A stretch of DNA of 23,850 nt from Planctomycetaceae bacterium (GCA_009783865.1 WRCR01000012.1:1-23850), one strand, 5' to 3'. Shown: positions 8,373-15,819, counted from the stretch's first letter. Notes: a model not told the origin generated them from the letters alone. Translations and numbers: made by a program.

Positions 8373-9590
8373 TTACTGTTCTATCGCTGCGATGTGTTTC
8401 CTCAACTGTAAATCATCCTTCAACCCGGTTTCGATTTTGAACGACAAATGCCGAAGCGTGGAAACATCACGACCGCTGAAATAACCGGCGATTTCCTTGT
8501 ATTGCAGTCCTGTTTTCTTGCGTATCAAATAAACCGCAATGCTTCTCGCAAGCGCAGTCGTCTTGCATCTCGACTTCCCTTTTAACTGTGTCTGTTTCAA
8601 TGAAAAATACTTCGCCGTCTTTTTGATAATACTCTCTGTCTCCGCTTTTTTGTCCTGACGCGGGATACTTTCCTCAAATATGAACCGCAGAAAATAGTCC
8701 GAGTCAATTTTTTTGTTTTCGGACTTTGCCTCAAAAACCATTCGGGTGACGGCTTGATACAGCATCGGTATCTGAAACGGCAAATGCAATGCCGCCTTTT
8801 CCAATACCGATGCCGACAGCGGTAAATGATAAGCGGCAGACATCTCCGCAAGGAACCGCGTGCGCACTTCAATTCCCGGCGGCAAAATTGATATTACAGT
8901 ACCGGCAATCAGCCGTCCGCAAAGTGCTTCAGGATAACCGCCGCTCACCGTTGGATACTGCTTTGCCGTAAAGACCGCCGGGACTCCGTTTGCCGTCAAT
9001 TCGTCCAGCGCAAATTGCAACTCCTGCAGCAAATGCTCTTTTCCGAGTATATGGTCAATATCATCAAGCAATAGCAGCGAAACACTCCGAAACCGTTTGC
9101 GGTACTCGTTAACGGTCTTGGTATCAATCGCTTCCGTGAAAGAGCGCGAAAAATCCGTTGAAGTCAGATAAAGAACTTTGCGGACATTAGCCGATTTCTT
9201 TTCGCCAGTGTTTTTAACAGCCGTATTTCGTAAAGAATTTTTTTTCGCTGTGTAGATTCCCCGCAGAATATGTGTTTTGCCGCAGCCGCTTGCCCCGAAA
9301 AAAAACACCGGCAGTTGCGTCCGTTCAAGAGTTTCTTCGAGAATCTTTTCGGTAAGCGGAATCAGAACCGCATTTTCCGGACCGGCAAGAAATCCCTGTT
9401 CCGGTAAGGAAAAGACCGCCTCGCCGGCAGGGGAATTACTGCGCAACGGAGTTCCGGGAAAACGAAGAATTTCTGTCATTAGTTTCGATAAAATACTTTT
9501 GCAGGTATTTTGACAAAAATTGCGGGATTGTAAATAGTCCGTTATGGACATATCACTGTTTCCGTCCGGCTTGCTGTTTTTCAAAGTCAT
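8373..9590 (-). CDS. DnaA-like AAA+ ATPase with C-terminal DnaA-type HTH
   Basis: This encodes 405 residues. An AAA+ core carries Walker A GASGCGKT (99-106), Walker B LLLLDD (172-177) and a VFTAKQ sensor-like segment. The C-terminal ~75 residues resemble DnaA domain IV (IAVYLIRKKTG, YKEIAGYFSGRD), the origin-binding helix-turn-helix. The signature loop reads GRDVSTLRH where classical DnaA has GRDHTTVxHA, so two otherwise conserved positions differ. Domain I, which binds the helicase loader, is not evident: only ~40 residues precede the core. This is either a DnaA paralogue or a very divergent replication initiator. No dnaN, gyrB or DnaA-box cluster lies nearby, arguing against the origin-linked dnaA. 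The start at 9590 lies 20 bp from that of the divergent nnrD; Met14 is an alternative start. Confidence 0.82.
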   Translation of the reverse strand: MTLKNSKPDGNSDMSITDYLQSRNFCQNTCKSILSKLMTEILRFPGTPLRSNSPAGEAVFSLPEQGFLAGPENAVLIPLTEKILEETLERTQLPVFFFGASGCGKTHILRGIYTAKKNSLRNTAVKNTGEKKSANVRKVLYLTSTDFSRSFTEAIDTKTVNEYRKRFRSVSLLLLDDIDHILGKEHLLQELQFALDELTANGVPAVFTAKQYPTVSGGYPEALCGRLIAGTVISILPPGIEVRTRFLAEMSAAYHLPLSASVLEKAALHLPFQIPMLYQAVTRMVFEAKSENKKIDSDYFLRFIFEESIPRQDKKAETESIIKKTAKYFSLKQTQLKGKSRCKTTALARSIAVYLIRKKTGLQYKEIAGYFSGRDVSTLRHLSFKIETGLKDDLQLRKHIAAIEQ

Positions 9591-9596
9591 TTTTGA

Positions 9597-9602
9597 TACA
9601 AT
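9597..9602 (+). promoter_or_regulatory. candidate -10 box of nnrD
   Basis: TACAAT ends 8 nt before the nnrD ATG, with no good -35 box and no ribosome-binding site between. It implies a leaderless or very short leader transcript. The box lies in the 20-bp gap between the two divergent start codons. Confidence 0.35.
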
Positions 9603-9610
9603 AAAAAATT

Positions 9611-10519
9611 ATGGAACATGTACATTTGGATATCGTTGGAACACTGCCGACGATTCCTGTCCGTGAAAGAACCGGTCACAAAGGAACCTACGGTACCGTT
9701 CTCGGCATCAGCGGCTGCCGCGGAATGGCTGGTGCAGTTGCGCTCGCCGGTAAAGCCGCTCTTTTCGGCGGTGCCGGATTAGTCCGTCTCGCCGTTCCTG
9801 ACCCGATTCTGGAAACAGTCGCCGCATTCTTTCCCGAATTGACAACGATTCCTTGTCCCGCTGATTCCGCCGGTCGATTTGCACCAGATTCCTTTGAAAC
9901 GTTGAAGCCGCAGATTGAAAACGCAAGCACCGTGTTTCTAGGTCCCGGCTTGGGACGTTCCGCAGAATTAAACAATCTTGTTAAAGAAATCATCGGACAT
10001 ATCACATGTCTTAACAAGTTTCTCGTTGTTGATGCTGACGGTCTCAATGCACTCGCAGCCGAAAAAGTGCTGCCGAGTGAAAATCGAGACAATAGCGGTA
10101 TTGTTTTAACACCGCACGCTGGCGAATTCTTTCGGCTCACCGGAAAACCGGCACCGGACGAAGAACTTATTGACGAAAGAATTGCTGCCGCAGTTCAATT
10201 CGCAAAACAATGGAATGTTGTCTTGGTATTGAAAGGACATCGGACTATAACGACAGACGGAAAACAAGTTGCGCTCAACACAACGGGCAATCCCGGCATG
10301 GCAACGGGCGGCAGCGGCGATGTATTGACCGGCTTAATTGCCGGACTGCTTGCGCAACAGTGTTTTTCCGCATTTGATGCCGCTCGTCTCGGCGTTCATA
10401 TTCATGGTCTTGCCGGTGATTTAGGTGCGGAACATTTCGGTGAAATGTCTTTGACCGCAACGGGAATCTTGGAACATATTCCGGCGGCAGTTAAACACTT
10501 TTGTCTAGAGCGTTTTTGA
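9611..10519 (+). CDS. nnrD: ADP/ATP-dependent NAD(P)H-hydrate dehydratase
   Basis: This encodes 302 residues of the YjeF C-terminal/carbohydrate-kinase fold. The enzyme repairs damaged (hydrated) NADH and NADPH by nucleotide-driven dehydration in the cytoplasm. Family motifs are HKGTYGTVLGISG near the N-terminus (23-35), DADGLNA (141-147), TPHAGEF (167-173) and the nucleotide/catalytic loop GNPGMATGGSGD (226-237), with Asp237 as the expected catalytic residue. The N-terminal epimerase domain (NnrE) found fused in E. coli is absent, so this is the stand-alone form. The last four codons (Leu-Glu-Arg-Phe) and the stop lie inside a miniature inverted-repeat element that begins at 10504, so the native C-terminus has been altered. 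All catalytic motifs are upstream of that point. Confidence 0.92.
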   Translation: MEHVHLDIVGTLPTIPVRERTGHKGTYGTVLGISGCRGMAGAVALAGKAALFGGAGLVRLAVPDPILETVAAFFPELTTIPCPADSAGRFAPDSFETLKPQIENASTVFLGPGLGRSAELNNLVKEIIGHITCLNKFLVVDADGLNALAAEKVLPSENRDNSGIVLTPHAGEFFRLTGKPAPDEELIDERIAAAVQFAKQWNVVLVLKGHRTITTDGKQVALNTTGNPGMATGGSGDVLTGLIAGLLAQQCFSAFDAARLGVHIHGLAGDLGAEHFGEMSLTATGILEHIPAAVKHFCLERF

Positions 10520-10664
10520 ATTTGGAGTGGACAGATTCCCGTCACCCCCGCGAAGGCGGGGGTCTAGAGAACAGACGTGAACCCTTTACATCTAGGTTAC
10601 CGCTTTCGCGGGAATGACGAAAGCGAATTCAAGAAGTCCACCCCAACTTTTGATATGCTCTAGA
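10504..10664 (+). mobile_element. miniature inverted-repeat element, copy B
   Basis: A ~161-bp non-coding element bounded by TCTAGAGC (10504-10511) and GCTCTAGA (10657-10664). The terminal inverted repeats extend imperfectly to ~29 bp, ending in GTGGAC / GTCCAC. Inside are two hairpins: ACCCCCGC (10544-10551) with GCGGGGGT (10556-10563), and CCGC-TTTC-GCGG near 10600. A conserved CTAGAGAAC centre lies between them. It carries no transposase, so it would depend on one elsewhere. Copy C at 20295-20461 is the same element in opposite orientation; copy A at 8113-8187 shares only the core. The inner sequences resemble the widespread ATTCCC-N-GGGAAT palindromes (such as Neisseria dRS3), which is an analogy only. 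Confidence 0.82.
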
Positions 10665-10744
10665 TTGGGTTTGTCTGAGTCCGCCGGTTGACACCGGCGG
10701 TTATAGATATTGCACCCCTTCGGGGCGGTTCTTACCCCAATCTA
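10661..10744. repeat. structured hairpin cluster with closing stem
   Basis: TAGATTGGG (10661-10669) and CCCAATCTA (10736-10744) are perfectly complementary ends. They enclose CCGCCGGT-TGAC-ACCGGCGG (10681-10700) and CCCC-TTC-GGGG (10715-10725). Together they could fold as a multibranch RNA or be a second palindromic repeat abutting copy B. It lies between the convergent nnrD and HDOD genes and could terminate either transcript, although no T run follows. Confidence 0.55.
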
Positions 10745-10774
10745 ACGAAAATTTGTTAAGTTAACGTCTGTGGG

Positions 10775-11734
10775 TCAGGGTTCAGTGCTTGAATCGCTAA
10801 TCATGTTGGAGTACTGTTGCAGCATATCGATAAGCGAGCTCACAGGTGTTGAAGTCCTCACTTGGCCCAGCAGTTCGGCAGTACCTGCGTCAGCCGCTGC
10901 GAACAAATCGGAAACACGCAGCGCGCTTTTTCCGTTCAGAAACTTTTTCACAGTAATTTTATGGATAATCTCTAGGAAAGCATCTGCTTCCGCCTCATTC
11001 CAAATAGTATCTATTGCCGAAGGCAGCAGAGAGGAAAGTTTGACAATAGCACTGGACAGGTTTGCAGCGGGTTCAGATAAATTAATATCTTTGCAATTTG
11101 AATGTGCCTCGACAGCACCTGTCAAACCGTTATTGATGCCCCATTCGTCTACCAGAAAAGCACCGATTTGACCGTGATGCCAGCCGAAATATTCCGTCTC
11201 TAATGTAGAAAGCCGCTTGCCGGTTTGATTCTGATTTTGAAACAGTTTTTCGTATTCATTGGAAAAATAATTCACCAGCACCGGCAGTGAAATATCCTGA
11301 ATTAGTCCTGCGATGAATACCTCGTCGGGATCGATTCCGGGAAAATGAGCCGCCAATAATTTACAAAAAGTGCCGCGGCGGACGGCATCCTGAAGAATAA
11401 TTTTCAGTTGGAACGAACTGCCTTTTTTCGGATTGGGCAGCACGGCAAAGACCGCATTCCAAATGACGAAATTCCGCATTGCTCTGATAGATATGAGCGA
11501 CAATGCCTGCTGAATTGTTGTTATTTTGTGTCTAAATCCAAAGTAGGACGAATTGGCAAAAGACAAGATTTGCGAAGCCAAACCGGGGTCGGCAGAAATC
11601 GGAACAGCAAATTCTGCCGGTCCGTTTTCCGGATTTTTAGCCAACTCCATGATGTTAGCCGCACTTTGAGGCAGGGCAAAAACCCGTTCTTTTTTTATCC
11701 GCTGAACTAGAGATTCAAATGAGTTATCTGTCAT
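10775..11734 (-). CDS. HDOD domain protein with degenerate HD site
   Basis: This encodes 319 residues. Residues ~10-215 match the HDOD domain, an HD-superfamily relative found in bacterial signalling proteins: FALPQSAANIMEL at the start, SADPGLASQIL, NSSYFGFRHKITTIQQAL, and the GLIQDI segment (143-148). In related domains that position often reads LLHDIG; here the His is replaced by Gln146. HDOD domains generally lack phosphohydrolase activity and probably act as binding or regulatory modules. No GGDEF, EAL or other effector domain is attached. The ATG at 11734 has no ribosome-binding site. It is divergent from groEL1 and shares the 293-bp spacer containing the sigma-54 type promoter. The cellular role is unknown. 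Confidence 0.87.
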   Translation of the reverse strand: MTDNSFESLVQRIKKERVFALPQSAANIMELAKNPENGPAEFAVPISADPGLASQILSFANSSYFGFRHKITTIQQALSLISIRAMRNFVIWNAVFAVLPNPKKGSSFQLKIILQDAVRRGTFCKLLAAHFPGIDPDEVFIAGLIQDISLPVLVNYFSNEYEKLFQNQNQTGKRLSTLETEYFGWHHGQIGAFLVDEWGINNGLTGAVEAHSNCKDINLSEPAANLSSAIVKLSSLLPSAIDTIWNEAEADAFLEIIHKITVKKFLNGKSALRVSDLFAAADAGTAELLGQVRTSTPVSSLIDMLQQYSNMISDSSTEP

Positions 11735-11808
11735 TGTTTTTACAAAGGAAAGTCGGACAAATGAAAAATACAGAAATCAAGCCACTTTTAGTTTATCATA
11801 AAAAAACA

Positions 11809-11888
11809 TTTTAGCAATATTCCCAAAAATATCTTTTGGTCACCCTCTGCCATTTTGTCAGATTTATCTGGCACAAAAATTGCTAAAA
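11809..11888. repeat. 10-bp perfect inverted repeat overlapping the groEL1 promoter
   Basis: TTTTAGCAAT (11809-11818) and ATTGCTAAAA (11879-11888) are perfect complements separated by 60 bp. The right arm covers the -12 GC element of the sigma-54 promoter. It may be a paired operator or a chance A/T-rich match; no function is assigned. Confidence 0.5.
11869..11883 (+). promoter_or_regulatory. sigma-54 (-24/-12) promoter upstream of groEL1
   Basis: TGGCAC (11869-11874), five bases, then TTGC (11880-11883) with a following T matches the RpoN consensus TGGCACG-N4-TTGCW at all but the weakly conserved seventh base. The GG and GC doublets have the required spacing. Transcription would start near 11895, leaving a ~130-nt leader before the GTG at 12028. 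Sigma-54 promoters need an enhancer-binding ATPase, whose site is not identified. Confidence 0.7.
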
Positions 11889-12027
11889 CAAACTATGTAG
11901 ACGAATTTTCGTCAGGAAAAAATCAGGAATCATTGCCGCTAACCACGAATTGCGGCGTAATTTACGCGCTCTTGCCGGTTTTGGCGCGGGGCGTATTGTT
12001 TAATAACTAACGAGGGAGTTTATACAA

Positions 12028-13683
12028 GTGTCGAAGAAATTATCCTTTGATAACGAAGCGCGGCAGCCGATTGCCGCTGGGGTGAGCAAATTGGCAAGAG
12101 CCGTTAAGTCCACGCTGGGTCCCCGCGGACGCAATGCCCTTCTTGACAAGGGCTGGGGCGCACCAAAAATTACAAAAGACGGAGTCACCGTCGCCGAAGA
12201 AATCACTTTGACCGACCCCGAAGAAAACCTCGGGGCGCAGATTGTCAAAGAAGCCGCAAAGAAAACAAACGATGTCGCCGGAGACGGTACAACGACCGCA
12301 ACAGTTCTTGCCGAAGCAATTTACCTCGAAGGACTGAAAATGGTAGCCGCCGGTTCCGACCCGATGGCTCTTTCCCGCGGGATTGCCAAAGGTGCCGCCG
12401 CCGTCTGCGAAGCGGTCTCGAAACAGGCAACGCCGGTCAACGACAAAAACAAGAAAGACATCGAAAAAGTTGCAACTATTGCGGGCAACAACGATGCCGG
12501 TATTGGTAAGATTCTTGCGGACGCTTTCGATAAAGTCGGCAAGAACGGTGTCATAACAGTCGAAGAAGGCAAACAGGCGGAAACCTACGTCGAAGTTGTC
12601 GAAGGTATGCAGTTTGACCGCGGTTTTCTTTCTCCGCATTTTGTCACCAATGCCGATGAACAAACCGTTGATTTTGATGATTGTCTTGTCCTCATTCACG
12701 AAGAGAAAATTTCCAGCGCGAAACAAATAATTCCGCTCTTGGAAGCAATTTCAAAGCAGAGCAAACCGCTGCTTATTATTGCCGAAGATATTGACGGTGA
12801 AGCACTTGCGACGCTGGTAGTCAATAAACTGCGGGGTATGCTGCGGGTTTGTGCCGTGAAAGCACCCGGCTACGGCGACCGCCGCAAAGCAATGCTAGGC
12901 GATATTGCCGTTTTGACAGCCGCGACCGCAATTTACAAGGATTTGGGCGTTCAACTCGAAGCAGTGAAATTATCCGACCTCGGTTTTTGCAAGAGTGTTA
13001 ATATCACCTCCGAAAACACCACTATGGTCAGCGGTGCCGGTAAGAAAGCCGACATCGATGCCCGTGTTGCCCAAATCAAACGGGAACTGGAAACCACGAC
13101 CAGCAATTACGACCGCGAAAAATTGGAAGAACGTCTTGCTAAACTCGCAGGCGGTGTTGCCCAAATCAATGTTGGAGCGGCAACCGAAACCGAGTTGAAA
13201 GAACGCAAATTCCTGTTTGAAGATGCCCGCGCCGCAACAAAGGCGGCACTTGAAGAAGGTATTGTGCCGGGCGGCGGTATCGCTTTAATTCGTGCGGAGA
13301 AAGCACTTGACAAAGTCGAAGCCGTCGGCGATGAAATCTACGGTGTTCAGATTATCCGCAAGGTTCTCGATACGCCGCTGCGCTGCATTGCCGAAAATGC
13401 CGGTATTGACGGAGCCGTTGTAGTCAACCGAATTAGACAACTCAAAGGCAAAAATGACGGTTTCGATGCCGAGAAAAACGTTTACGGCGATATGCTTGAA
13501 GCAGGAATCGTTGACCCCGCGAAGGTTGTGAAAACCGCTTTAACCAATGCCGCAAGTGTTGCCGGTCTTTTGCTGACAACTTCCTGTGCTTTAACCGACA
13601 TTCCGAAGAAAGAAGCACCAGCGATGCCGCCGGGAGGAATGGACCCGTCAATGGGCGGCATGGGAGGAATGGGCGGATTTTAA
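12028..13683 (+). CDS. groEL1: 60-kDa chaperonin, divergent copy with GGM tail
   Basis: This encodes 551 residues, close to the usual 540-550, and is a full-length GroEL that should form a barrel folding proteins with GroES. It keeps the ATP-site motif GDGTTTATVL, TKDGVTVAEEI, the catalytic Asp in the EDARAATK segment, and EEGIVPGGG. It ends with a Gly/Met-rich tail (GGMGGMGGF). It differs from its neighbour and from E. coli GroEL at usually fixed places: KGWGAP instead of SYGxP near residue 42, LTAATAI where LTGGTVI is normal, and substitutions in the substrate-binding apical domain. GAGGGAG (12012-12018) lies 9 nt before the GTG start. It is the first gene of groEL-groES-groEL and follows a sigma-54 type promoter, suggesting conditional expression. 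Confidence 0.95.
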   Translation: MSKKLSFDNEARQPIAAGVSKLARAVKSTLGPRGRNALLDKGWGAPKITKDGVTVAEEITLTDPEENLGAQIVKEAAKKTNDVAGDGTTTATVLAEAIYLEGLKMVAAGSDPMALSRGIAKGAAAVCEAVSKQATPVNDKNKKDIEKVATIAGNNDAGIGKILADAFDKVGKNGVITVEEGKQAETYVEVVEGMQFDRGFLSPHFVTNADEQTVDFDDCLVLIHEEKISSAKQIIPLLEAISKQSKPLLIIAEDIDGEALATLVVNKLRGMLRVCAVKAPGYGDRRKAMLGDIAVLTAATAIYKDLGVQLEAVKLSDLGFCKSVNITSENTTMVSGAGKKADIDARVAQIKRELETTTSNYDREKLEERLAKLAGGVAQINVGAATETELKERKFLFEDARAATKAALEEGIVPGGGIALIRAEKALDKVEAVGDEIYGVQIIRKVLDTPLRCIAENAGIDGAVVVNRIRQLKGKNDGFDAEKNVYGDMLEAGIVDPAKVVKTALTNAASVAGLLLTTSCALTDIPKKEAPAMPPGGMDPSMGGMGGMGGF

Positions 13684-13748
13684 CAAAAGAAAATTAGCGT
13701 TTTCGTAAGTGTTTTTACAGTTTTTCACTACAATTTTAACCAAACCAT

Positions 13749-13754
13749 TATAAT
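13749..13754 (+). promoter_or_regulatory. candidate -10 box of groES
   Basis: A perfect TATAAT lies 14 nt before the groES ATG; no convincing -35 box is visible. It suggests that groES (and perhaps groEL2) can be transcribed separately from groEL1. AGGA at 13756-13759 could serve as the ribosome-binding site if transcription starts further upstream. Confidence 0.4.
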
Positions 13755-13768
13755 AAGGAATCAGAACT

Positions 13769-14071
13769 ATGCCGAAAAAAATCAATTTGAATCCGCTTGA
13801 TGACCGTATTGTCGTCCAACCCGTTGAAGCCGAAGAGAAGACCGCCGGCGGTCTGTATCTTCCCGACACCGCAAAAGAGAAGCCGCAGCGCGGCACCGTC
13901 GTTGCGGTAGGTCCCGGCAAAATTCTCGACAATGGAACCCGCGTTGCCGTCAGCGTTGCAGTCGGCGATGAAGTGATTTACGGGAAATACTCCGGCAGCG
14001 ACATCGAAATTGACGGACAGGAAGTAAAAATTATCCGCGAAAGCGAAATCTTCGCCAAAATCGTGAAGTAA
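13769..14071 (+). CDS. groES: 10-kDa co-chaperonin GroES
   Basis: This encodes 100 residues, the usual GroES length. It has the family start LNPLDDRIVVQPVEAEEKT, the mobile-loop region TAGGLYLPDTAKEKPQ that docks on GroEL, and the later PGK, GDEVIYGKYSG and E-x-KIIRESEI segments. As the only GroES in the window, placed between two GroEL genes (85 bp after the first, 90 bp before the second), it probably caps both chaperonins. AGGA at 13756-13759 is a possible ribosome-binding site. Confidence 0.96.
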   Translation: MPKKINLNPLDDRIVVQPVEAEEKTAGGLYLPDTAKEKPQRGTVVAVGPGKILDNGTRVAVSVAVGDEVIYGKYSGSDIEIDGQEVKIIRESEIFAKIVK

Positions 14072-14086
14072 TTGAGTATCTTCCTT

Positions 14087-14109
14087 GCCGCAGCCCTTCG
14101 GCTTGCGGC
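14087..14109. terminator. hairpin between groES and groEL2
   Basis: GCCGCAGCC (14087-14095) pairs with GGCTTGCGGC (14100-14109), nine pairs with a one-base bulge and a CTTC loop. No T run follows, so it may attenuate transcription or stabilise the groES mRNA rather than terminate. Confidence 0.4.
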
Positions 14110-14161
14110 TGTCACAATTATTAACTATATAACTATCAACTAACAACTTCAATAAAGTAAG

Positions 14162-15778
14162 ATGCCGAAACAACTTATATTTTCCGATGAAGCCCGAAAG
14201 AAGATTCTTGACGGTGTCAACAAACTTGCGGATGTCGTTGCCGTCACAATGGGACCGACCGGACGCAATGTTATCCTGAACAAATCTTACGGCGGACCTG
14301 CCGTTACGAAAGACGGTGTGACCGTTTCTAAAGAAATTGAACTCGAAGACCCCTTTGAAAACATGGGTGCGAAACTCGTCAATGAGGTTGCGTCCAAGAC
14401 CTCCGACTTGGCAGGCGATGGTACGACGACCGCAACGATTCTCGCAAGAGCAATTCTCAAGGAAGGATTGAAAAACATCGCTGCGGGTGCTAATCCGGCT
14501 GCTCTTCGCCGCGGGATTGACAAAGCGGTTGATGCCGCCGTTGCGCAACTGCATTCGCTCGCTAAAGCGGTGACGACAAAGCAGGAAATCGCCAGCGTGG
14601 GTGCAATTTCTGCTAATAACGATTTTGTTATCGGCAATCTGCTTGCCGAAGCAATGGAAGCGGTAGGAAATGACGGTGTTATAACTGTCGAAGAAGGCAA
14701 GACGGCCGAAACAACTTATGAAGTTGTTGAAGGTATGCAGTTCGACAAGGGATACGTCTCGCCGTATTTCATTAACAATCCGACGAAGATGAATTGTGAG
14801 TTGGAGAATGTTCTGATTCTCTTGCACGAAAAGAAAATCAGCAATATCCGTGAACTGATTCCGCTTCTGGAACAGGCTGCGCAAACAATGAAGCCGCTGC
14901 TCATCATTGCCGAAGATGTTGACAATGAAGCGATGACGATGCTGGTTGTCAATAAACTTCGCGGTATCCTGAATGTAGCGGCAGTGAAAGCCCCCGGCTT
15001 CGGTGACCGCCGCAAGGCAATGCTGCAAGACATCGCAGTTTTGACCGGCGGTACCGTTATCAGTGAAGACCTTGGAATCAATCTCGAAAATGTTACGCTG
15101 GAACAACTCGGCAAAGCGCAGCAGATTACTATTGATAAGGATTCTACCGTCATCGTCAAAGGCGGCGGAAGCAAAGCGGATGTCAAGGCGCGGGTCGATA
15201 TGCTCCGTAAACAGATTGAAACAACAGAAAGCGAATATGACCGCGAAAAGTATCAGGAACGGTTAGCGAAACTTTCCGGCGGTGTTGCGGTTATTCAAGT
15301 CGGTGCGAGTACCGAAACGGAGATGAAACAGAAGAAGGCGCGCATCGAAGACGCTCTTCATGCAACCCGTGCAGCGGCGCAGGAAGGTATTTTGCCCGGA
15401 GGCGGCGTTGCTCTGCTGCGGTGTAAAGAAGCAGTTGAAAAGGTTCGTTCCTCGGCAAAGGGAGATGAGAAAGTCGGTGTTGACATCATTTTACGAATTC
15501 TCTGCAAGCCGATGGTTCAAATTGCCGAGAACTGCGGTAAGGACGGCTCGGTAGTTGCAGACGATGTCTCCGAAAAAGCGGCAAACATCGGTTATGATGC
15601 TCTAGCAGGTAAGTATACCGATATGTTCAAGGCAGGAATTATCGACCCGTTGAAGGTTGTCCGCACCGCGTTAGTCAATGCGGCGAGCATTGCCGGTTTG
15701 ATGCTGACTACCGAGACACTGGTAACCGACTATAAAAATGACGATGACGAAAAGAAAATCGCCGGCGCGGTGATTTAA
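14162..15778 (+). CDS. groEL2: 60-kDa chaperonin, canonical-like copy without GGM tail
   Basis: This encodes 538 residues and is a full-length GroEL. Family motifs are intact: TMGPTGRNVILNKSYGGP, TKDGVTVSKEI, GDGTTTATIL, KAPGFGDRRKAML, LTGGTVISED and the EDALHATRAA catalytic-Asp segment. In most positions it is closer to E. coli GroEL than groEL1 is. The C-terminus ends in charged residues followed by IAGAVI, lacking the Gly/Met repeats that normally line the cavity floor. Planctomycetes often have several groEL genes, so division of labour is likely. The ATG at 14162 lies 90 bp after groES, with only a weak purine stretch (AAAGTAAG) in front. A strong hairpin follows at 15799. Confidence 0.95.
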   Translation: MPKQLIFSDEARKKILDGVNKLADVVAVTMGPTGRNVILNKSYGGPAVTKDGVTVSKEIELEDPFENMGAKLVNEVASKTSDLAGDGTTTATILARAILKEGLKNIAAGANPAALRRGIDKAVDAAVAQLHSLAKAVTTKQEIASVGAISANNDFVIGNLLAEAMEAVGNDGVITVEEGKTAETTYEVVEGMQFDKGYVSPYFINNPTKMNCELENVLILLHEKKISNIRELIPLLEQAAQTMKPLLIIAEDVDNEAMTMLVVNKLRGILNVAAVKAPGFGDRRKAMLQDIAVLTGGTVISEDLGINLENVTLEQLGKAQQITIDKDSTVIVKGGGSKADVKARVDMLRKQIETTESEYDREKYQERLAKLSGGVAVIQVGASTETEMKQKKARIEDALHATRAAAQEGILPGGGVALLRCKEAVEKVRSSAKGDEKVGVDIILRILCKPMVQIAENCGKDGSVVADDVSEKAANIGYDALAGKYTDMFKAGIIDPLKVVRTALVNAASIAGLMLTTETLVTDYKNDDDEKKIAGAVI

Positions 15779-15798
15779 ATACGAGCGTTTAATACGAG

Positions 15799-15819
15799 CG
15801 GCGGACTATGAGTCCGCCG
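15799..15819. terminator. bidirectional terminator hairpin between groEL2 and tag
   Basis: CGGCGGACT (15799-15807) and AGTCCGCCG (15811-15819) form a perfect 9-bp stem with an ATG loop. It sits between the convergent ends of groEL2 and tag. The downstream tail on the plus strand is only moderately T-rich. Confidence 0.6.

Noticed and set aside
8053..9611. Replication origin next to the DnaA-like gene
   Set aside because: Only one near-match to a DnaA box (TAATCCACA near 8209) was seen, with no cluster, and no dnaN, recF or gyrB neighbour.
10661..10744. tRNA gene
   Set aside because: The closing stem suggests a cloverleaf, but there is no T-loop GTTCRAAT, no anticodon arm of correct geometry and no D-loop pattern.
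11809..11888. CIRCE (HrcA) operator before groEL1
   Set aside because: Only the TTAGCA / TGCTAA parts match and the arms are 60 bp apart instead of 9 bp; the full TTAGCACTC-N9-GAGTGCTAA is absent.
13748..15106. A 452-codon open frame on the minus strand opposite groES/groEL2
   Set aside because: It runs antisense to well-conserved chaperonin genes, and its Phe/Asn/Arg-rich translation is the mirror of their codon bias. No family motif is visible.
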